Of a stretch of DNA of 11,994 nt, positions 7,786 through 11,994 are shown one piece after another. Below the pieces are notes generated by a model. That model saw only the letters and a program-made list of their open reading frames with translations, was not told the origin of the DNA and did no database searches. The position numbers were made by a program, and so were the translations under genes. The stretch is from an uncultured Oscillospiraceae bacterium (GTDB taxonomy: Bacteria; Bacillota; Clostridia; Oscillospirales; Oscillospiraceae), in contig CAJLCG010000071.1 of the NCBI GenBank assembly GCA_905205085.1, forward strand, positions 1 through 11,994, given 5' to 3'. Within the stretch, counting starts at the first letter, position 1; each line of letters starts with the position of its first letter.

Positions 7786-8391
7786 TTCCGCCCTGCGGGG
7801 CGGGTTCCTTTTTGTTTGCCCAAAAAGGAACCAAAAATGCCCCGGGAGTTGCGTTCCGATGAACACCTCGCCAAAGGCGGGTGTTCATAGTCTCTTACCC
7901 CCGGACCCCCATTACGGGGGACGCCCTCCTGTCAGATATTTGTGTGCTTCCGGCGGGCAAAATCAGGACGGGCTGGTCCTTCTTGCCCCGGGCCACTGGG
8001 CCCTGCCAAGTGAAATTTTGAAAGTGTACACACTGTACGGACACCGCCTACTCTGGCAAAGCCGTGGCAGCTGGCAGTTGATGGGGGCCTTTGCCCGATC
8101 ACCTCTGCACCGAACAGATAGGCAGGCACCAGGCGGTGTGCGTTAGAGTGGTAATGCCTTCAAATTTTGATGGTAAAAGGCCCCAGTGGGCCGAGAGCAG
8201 AAGAATGCACGGTCAAAACTTAGGCCGCCGGAAGGGAGAACAGACCAAAGTGGCCCGCCCCCGTAAACAGGGGTCCGGGGACAAGCCGCCTAGGAGCACG
8301 GCCGCAGGCAACGTGCTCCTCGAAGGCGATCCCCGGCGGCGGTTTGCCTACTTTGCCGCCGCGGGCAAAGTAGGCCGCCCACAGGGCGGAA
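7786..8391 (+). repeat. Composite hairpin repeat, copy D (most complete)
   Basis: A 606-base element with both arms. Left arm: H0 7788-7803 (CCGCCC/GGGCGG), H1 7803-7832 (GGTTCCTTTTTG/CAAAAAGGAACC), H2 7859-7888 (ATGAACACC/GGTGTTCAT), H3 7906-7920 (CCCCC-ATTAC-GGGGG). Core: GGCGGGCAAAATCAGGAC (7952-7969), a GGGCC hairpin-like box, a segment shared with A (8010-8075), GATCACC...GCACC (8097-8110) and AAATTTTGATGG (8162-8173). Right arm: H3' 8258-8273, H2' 8292-8320 (AGGAGCACG/CGTGCTCCT), H1' 8346-8375 (GCCTACTTTGCC/GGCAAAGTAGGC), H0' 8375-8389 (CCGCCC/GGGCGG). The outer edges read TTCCGCCC inward on both sides. Open frames within it have no ribosome binding site and are not conserved in frame. 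Confidence 0.88.
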
Positions 8392-8392
8392 T

Positions 8393-8434
8393 CTCAAAAA
8401 TAAAAGTGGGAGCGACGGAATCCGTCACTCCCAC
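8393..8434 (-). terminator. Terminator downstream of thiolase
   Basis: On the minus strand a stem of about 13 bp (8434-8422 with 8418-8406, one mismatch) is followed by TTTTATTTTTGAG. It lies about 80 bases past the thiolase stop. Its core matches that of the TSUP terminator. Copy D begins immediately beyond. Confidence 0.88.
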
Positions 8435-8448
8435 AGAAAAACTACATT

Positions 8449-8516
8449 ACGGGCGCAGAGGCGAAACACAGTTTCGCACAAAGCTTTTTTGATTCTTTTT
8501 TCTCGAAAAAAGAATC
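8449..8516 (-). repeat. Stop-codon hairpin cassette after thiolase
   Basis: On the minus strand, from the stop codon outward, there is a perfect 11-bp hairpin (8491-8516, arms GATTCTTTTTT/AAAAAAGAATC, loop CTCG) overlapping two bases of the TGA, then a hairpin GCGAAAC-ACA-GTTTCGC (8461-8477), then the box CTCTGCGCCCGT (8460-8449). This is the same arrangement as after the TSUP gene, with different stem sequences. Confidence 0.75.
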
Positions 8517-9771
8517 AGCACTTCTCGAAGATGGTGGCCACGCCCTGGCCGCCGCCGATGCACAGAGTAGCCAGGCCCTTCTTGGCGTCGTCGCGCTTCT
8601 GCATCTCGTGCAGCAGGGTGACGATGATACGGGCGCCGGAAGCGCCGACGGGGTGACCCAGAGCGATAGCGCCGCCGTTGACGTTGACCTTGCTCATATC
8701 AAAGTGCAGCTCGCGAGCCACAGCGATGGACTGAGCGGCAAAGGCCTCGTTGGCCTCGATCAGGTCCATATCCTCGATCTTCAGGCCGGCCTTCTCCATA
8801 GCCTGACGGGAAGCGGGCACGGGGCCCACGCCCATGATCTTGGGATCCACGCCGCCCTGGCCCCAGGAGACCAGCTTGGCCATGGGCTTCAGACCGTACT
8901 TCTCCACGGCCTCGCCGGAAGCCAGCACGATGGCGGCAGCGCCGTCGTTGATGCCGGAGGCGTTGGCAGCGGTAACGCGCTGGACGTGCTTCTTGGTGTC
9001 GGCCTCATGGACCTGGGTGACCTCAAAGGTGTGGACGATCTCGTCCTCCACGCCCTCGGGACCCACGGGGAAGGCGCCGCGCAGCTTGGAGATACCCTCG
9101 GCGGTCACACCGGCGCGGGGGAACTCGTCCACCTTGAACTCCACCATTTCCTTCTTCTTGATCATGATGGGCACGATCTCGTCGTCGAAGCGGCCGGACT
9201 TCTGAGCGGCCTCAGCCTTATTCTGAGAGGAAGCGGCGAACTCGTCCAGCTCCTCACGGGTGATGCCCCACACGTCGCAGATGTTCTCAGCGGTGGTGCC
9301 CATGTGATAGTTGTTATAAGCGTCCCACAGGCCGTCCTTGATCATGGTGTCCACGACCTTCTTGTCGCCCATGCGGGCGCCCCAGCGCTCATCAGGCAGA
9401 GCAAAGGGAGCAGCGGACATGTTCTCGGTGCCGCCGGCCAGGACCACATCGGCGTCGCCGGCCAGGATGCTGCGGGCGCCCTCAATGACGCTCTTCATGC
9501 CGGAGCCACACACCATGCCCACGGTGTAAGCGGGAACCTGGAAGGGGATGCCGGCCTTCACAGCGGCCTGACGGGCAGGGTTCTGACCCAGACCAGCGGT
9601 GAGGATGCAGCCGAACATGACCTCGTCCACCTGCTCGGGCTTCACGCCGGCGCGGTTGAGGGCTTCCTTCATGACCACGGCGCCCATCTCGGCAGCGGGC
9701 ACGTCCTTCAGGCTTCCGCCAAAGGAACCGATGGCGGTGCGGCAGCAGTTGACAACATAGACTTCTTTCAT
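8515..9771 (-). CDS. thlA: Acetyl-CoA acetyltransferase (thiolase)
   Basis: Condenses two acetyl-CoA to acetoacetyl-CoA, the entry step of butyrate formation in clostridia, in the cytoplasm. From the ATG at 9771 the protein has 418 residues. Catalytic Cys88 is in [15 protein letters not shown] is at 341-345, His373 is in [10 protein letters not shown] and Cys404 is in CIGGGQG. Typical thiolases are about 392-397 long with the last two residues near 349 and 379, so this one carries about 24 extra residues. They fall within about 234-266, before [14 protein letters not shown]. The ATG is chosen over one at 9807 because GGAGGT lies 9 bases before it and the family begins MKEVYVV-like. It is monocistronic with a strong promoter. 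No other butyrate gene is in the window. The symbol follows clostridial usage; a beta-oxidation thiolase is less likely. Confidence 0.95.
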   Translation of the reverse strand: MKEVYVVNCCRTAIGSFGGSLKDVPAAEMGAVVMKEALNRAGVKPEQVDEVMFGCILTAGLGQNPARQAAVKAGIPFQVPAYTVGMVCGSGMKSVIEGARSILAGDADVVLAGGTENMSAAPFALPDERWGARMGDKKVVDTMIKDGLWDAYNNYHMGTTAENICDVWGITREELDEFAASSQNKAEAAQKSGRFDDEIVPIMIKKKEMVEFKVDEFPRAGVTAEGISKLRGAFPVGPEGVEDEIVHTFEVTQVHEADTKKHVQRVTAANASGINDGAAAIVLASGEAVEKYGLKPMAKLVSWGQGGVDPKIMGVGPVPASRQAMEKAGLKIEDMDLIEANEAFAAQSIAVARELHFDMSKVNVNGGAIALGHPVGASGARIIVTLLHEMQKRDDAKKGLATLCIGGGQGVATIFEKC

Positions 9772-9836
9772 CGCTCTGTTACCTCCAAAAATGTGTTGTG
9801 GCGTCATAAGGCGCCCTTCGTTCCGCTCTTGACTGC

Positions 9837-9865
9837 ATTATATCGAAGGAATCTGGAAAAATCAA
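9837..9865 (-). promoter_or_regulatory. Strong sigma-A promoter of thiolase
   Basis: TTGATT (9865-9860), a 17-base spacer and a perfect TATAAT (9842-9837) lie on the minus strand, about 66 bases before the ATG. Confidence 0.85.
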
Positions 9866-9957
9866 TACAATTTTTTGTGCTTTCTGGCCTCCTTTCTGTC
9901 TGAGAGTGACAAAATTGCGCCATTTTAACCGGAGTTGAGAACTTTTCCTTCGGTAAT

Positions 9958-9975
9958 TCGTTAAATTTTTGACAA
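9958..9975 (-). promoter_or_regulatory. Candidate Rex (redox repressor) operator upstream of thiolase
   Basis: The minus strand reads TTGTCAAAAATTTAACGA, matching 12 of the 14 fixed positions of the clostridial Rex consensus TTGTTAA-N4-TTAACAA. Rex responds to NADH/NAD and controls butyrate and alcohol genes in clostridia. The site is about 95 bases upstream of the -35, farther than a classic repressor operator, and in AT-rich DNA where chance matches are easier. Confidence 0.35.
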
Positions 9976-10007
9976 AATAATTTTTTGCCCTTTTTTCGCT
10001 CTCTCCG

Positions 10008-10051
10008 AAAAAAATTCCCGGCCCTCTCCCGCACTGGAAGAGGACCGGGAA
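10008..10051 (-). terminator. Terminator of the ABC-2-like permease gene
   Basis: On the minus strand a 13-bp stem (10051-10039 with 10027-10015, one G-T pair) is followed by seven T residues. It starts about 11 bases after the stop codon. Confidence 0.92.
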
Positions 10052-10061
10052 CAATCCGGTT

Positions 10062-11994
10062 TTATTGGACCTCATGGAGGATGGGGAACACCGTCTCCCC
10101 CCATCCGGCGTACTGGGTCAGCCAGGCCAGGGTGTTTTCTGCGTTGGGGGTAAGGGTGATGCGCAGATCGGTACTGTAGCTCTCCATGGCGTCGGAGACA
10201 CTGTTTCTCGAGGGCACCTCAAAGACAAAGACCAGGTCGGTGACGTAGGTATTTTCCTGGCGCTGCTGGTCGTCAAAGAGGTAGCGCACCCCGATGGTGC
10301 CCGCGTCAAAGTCGGCGCGCACAGCCTGCCAAAGCTCCTTGAGCTGGGCGTTGGAGGCTCCCTCCAGGTAGAAGGGCTCGTTGGTGTCCGTCTCGGTCTG
10401 CCCGCTCTGGGTGCCGGCCCGGTCCAGGTAGGCCTCCACCAGACGATACTGCTCAAAGCGGTCAAAGTCGTACATATCCTCCACCGCGTCCCGATCCTGG
10501 GCGATCTGGTTGAGGGCCCAGGTCACGGTACCCTCTGTGGTCAGATCCTCCGCGCGGAGGGGGATATCATCGTAGCTGCGGCGCACAGTACGACCGTCCG
10601 TCAGGGCATACTCTACATCCAGTCGGGTGTACTCCTCCCCGGCCTGATAGCGGGAGCTGCTGGTGTCCACCGTGTCCCGGTGGTCCACGATGGCCTGATG
10701 CAGGGCGACGATCTGAGCGATCTGCTCCCGGTCGGTTAGGTTTACTCGGGTGCTGTTTCCACTGTCGTAGGGGTAGTTGATACGGTAGTCCACCACCGTG
10801 ATGGAGGCCACCTCATCCACCTGGGGCACCCAGGCGGTAATGCCCATTACATCCGTGAAGCAGGCCACGCACAACACCGCCATGACCACAAAGCTGGCTG
10901 CCGCACCCTTCCAGTATTTCAGCACCCGGAAGGACTTGCACAGCAGCATCCGGGCCACAAAGTAGCCCACCACGGCCCATACCACCACGCACACCGCCAG
11001 GGAAAGCCGGTTTCTCCATCCAAAGAAGGCAATGGTGTAGACGCCGAAGCACAGTCCGGAGCAGAAGGCCACGCCATACAGAAAGACGGGCCGCACCAGG
11101 CGCACGGAGACCACGTCCCCCGCGCTCTCCACCTGCCGCTGCCGGTACACCAGCAGGGCCAGCACTGCCAGCACCACACCGGCGGCGGCGTAGGCGGCTA
11201 CGGTACCGGGGCTCAGCAGGTACCACTCCCCCGTGGTCGCGGTCATTCCATTCACCGTCTCCTGTACCGGATCCCATTCCACTGCCTCGGTAAGGGGCCA
11301 GATGGGGGTGAGGATCTGGGTCAAGGCGTTTCCCCGTCCGTTGTGCATAGAAAACCCGAAGAAGAAGTCGCTCAAAACTCCGTTGATCAGCATATTGAGG
11401 ACATAGGCCAGCATGTTTAAAATCCCGTAGAAGGCAGGCAGGGCCAAAATATGGCCGGTAAACATGGCGCAGAAGGCAGCAAAGGAGAAGAAGAACAGGC
11501 ATACTCCGCTCTGTACCAGCAGCCAGATGCCCAGGCTGGCCAGGGAGGTTCCCCAGCATTTCTGAGCCACCAAGGGCAGCTCAACGGCCAAGGTGATGCC
11601 CGCCACCACCAGGTTGGGCAGCAGGGCAAAAGACAGTCCCGCCAGATACTGGGTGCCGAACAGGGTCTCCCGGCGCAGAGGCAGGGCGTGCATCATGCAG
11701 GCGGAGCGGTTGTTGTACAGGTAACCGAACACCGCCATGGCGCACAGCACCCCGTAGCCGCAGGCCACAAACACCCCAAATTGCAGGGTATTGGGGATAT
11801 CCCGGGCATTCTCCACCAGGCGGTTGGCCAGCTCCACCGAGGACACGGAGGCACCTCTCATAGAGAAGTAGTTATTCAGCAGGTTAAAGGGCACCAGGTA
11901 CAGCCACATCAGGCCGTAGGCCGCCCACAGAGGCCAGAACCGCAGCATGGTCTTGCGGTAGAGGGTGGAATTAAAGAATGATGTCCCGGACCGC
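10062..11994 (-). CDS. ABC-2-type transporter permease-like membrane protein (5' end outside window)
   Basis: The frame is open to the window edge, giving 643 residues. An internal Met at 11948 is preceded in frame by FFNSTLYRKT, an opening typical of these permeases, so the true start lies at or just beyond position 11994. Numbered from that Met, about nine hydrophobic segments are visible (roughly 5-20, 57-77, 100-122, 137-160, 166-190, 247-267, 288-308, 315-337, 349-365). They are followed by a soluble, acidic C-terminal domain of about 260 residues (370-628), probably extracytoplasmic. The motif YRQRQVESAGDVV at about 268-280 resembles the ERAG-type segment of clostridial ABC-2 permeases. 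Partner ATPase and regulator genes often lie upstream and would be outside the window. The substrate is unknown; antimicrobial-peptide or lipid export is only a family-level guess. Confidence 0.8.
   Translation of the reverse strand, partial: RSGTSFFNSTLYRKTMLRFWPLWAAYGLMWLYLVPFNLLNNYFSMRGASVSSVELANRLVENARDIPNTLQFGVFVACGYGVLCAMAVFGYLYNNRSACMMHALPLRRETLFGTQYLAGLSFALLPNLVVAGITLAVELPLVAQKCWGTSLASLGIWLLVQSGVCLFFFSFAAFCAMFTGHILALPAFYGILNMLAYVLNMLINGVLSDFFFGFSMHNGRGNALTQILTPIWPLTEAVEWDPVQETVNGMTATTGEWYLLSPGTVAAYAAAGVVLAVLALLVYRQRQVESAGDVVSVRLVRPVFLYGVAFCSGLCFGVYTIAFFGWRNRLSLAVCVVVWAVVGYFVARMLLCKSFRVLKYWKGAAASFVVMAVLCVACFTDVMGITAWVPQVDEVASITVVDYRINYPYDSGNSTRVNLTDREQIAQIVALHQAIVDHRDTVDTSSSRYQAGEEYTRLDVEYALTDGRTVRRSYDDIPLRAEDLTTEGTVTWALNQIAQDRDAVEDMYDFDRFEQYRLVEAYLDRAGTQSGQTETDTNEPFYLEGASNAQLKELWQAVRADFDAGTIGVRYLFDDQQRQENTYVTDLVFVFEVPSRNSVSDAMESYSTDLRITLTPNAENTLAWLTQYAGWGETVFPILHEVQ

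Noticed and set aside
6152..8391. Composite transposon carrying spoIIP
   Set aside because: No transposase or recombinase in or beside the repeats; spoIIP is a core sporulation gene, so the flanking repeats are better read as independent insertions.
8091..8492. 133-codon open frame across D and the thiolase terminator
   Set aside because: It crosses H2', H1', H0' and a terminator, with no start signal or recognisable protein.
9772..9807. Upstream ATG start for thiolase
   Set aside because: GGAGGT is correctly placed for the ATG at 9771, and the 12 extra residues are not thiolase-like.

Overview
The window looks like chromosome of a GC-rich, endospore-forming, butyrate-type Clostridium relative, probably Oscillospiraceae in the Flavonifractor/Intestinimonas/Lawsonibacter range. 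The reasons are a sporulation engulfment hydrolase (SpoIIP) with a sigma-E-like promoter, a biosynthetic-type thiolase, a DUF1846 protein, Gram-positive purine-rich ribosome binding sites, and AT-rich sigma-A promoters standing out against GC-rich coding DNA. The genus is an inference from gene content and style, not from a search.

Layout: 1-815 is a gene-free composite repeat (copy A, minus orientation). 877-1887 (-) is gap (glyceraldehyde-3-phosphate dehydrogenase). 1888-2322 is a divergent promoter region. 2323-3384 (+) is a cytoplasmic histidine-kinase-like protein lacking the phospho-acceptor His. 3419-4906 (-) is a DUF1846 protein, convergent with the kinase and sharing a bidirectional terminator with it. 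4907-5237 is a divergent promoter region carrying a terminator hairpin in the leader of the next gene. 5238-6014 (+) is a TSUP (TauE/SafE) permease. 6152-6470 is composite repeat copy C. 6471-7670 (-) is spoIIP. 7786-8391 is composite repeat copy D. 8515-9771 (-) is thiolase. 10062-11994 (-) is an ABC-2-like permease whose 5' end lies outside the window.

All seven genes look monocistronic. Nearly every one has its own promoter and/or hairpin terminator, so no metabolic operon can be read here. Gap and thiolase are central carbon genes. The spoIIP product acts in sporulation. The others are transport or regulatory genes of unknown substrate.

The most unusual content is intergenic. Copies A, C and D belong to one family of 0.3-0.8 kb modular repeats. 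Each arm carries an ordered series of hairpins (H0-H1-H2-H3). The hairpin stem sequences differ between copies but stay self-complementary, while linkers and core are conserved in primary sequence. The two arms of one copy are imperfect inverted repeats. Copies lie directly beside gene ends and rho-independent terminators, and C and D bracket spoIIP. Further shared hairpins overlap the stop codons of the TSUP and thiolase genes, and an unrelated-looking palindromic repeat is nested inside copy A. No transposase is encoded here, so a non-autonomous mobile element or a structured-RNA family are both open. I know of no established name for it.
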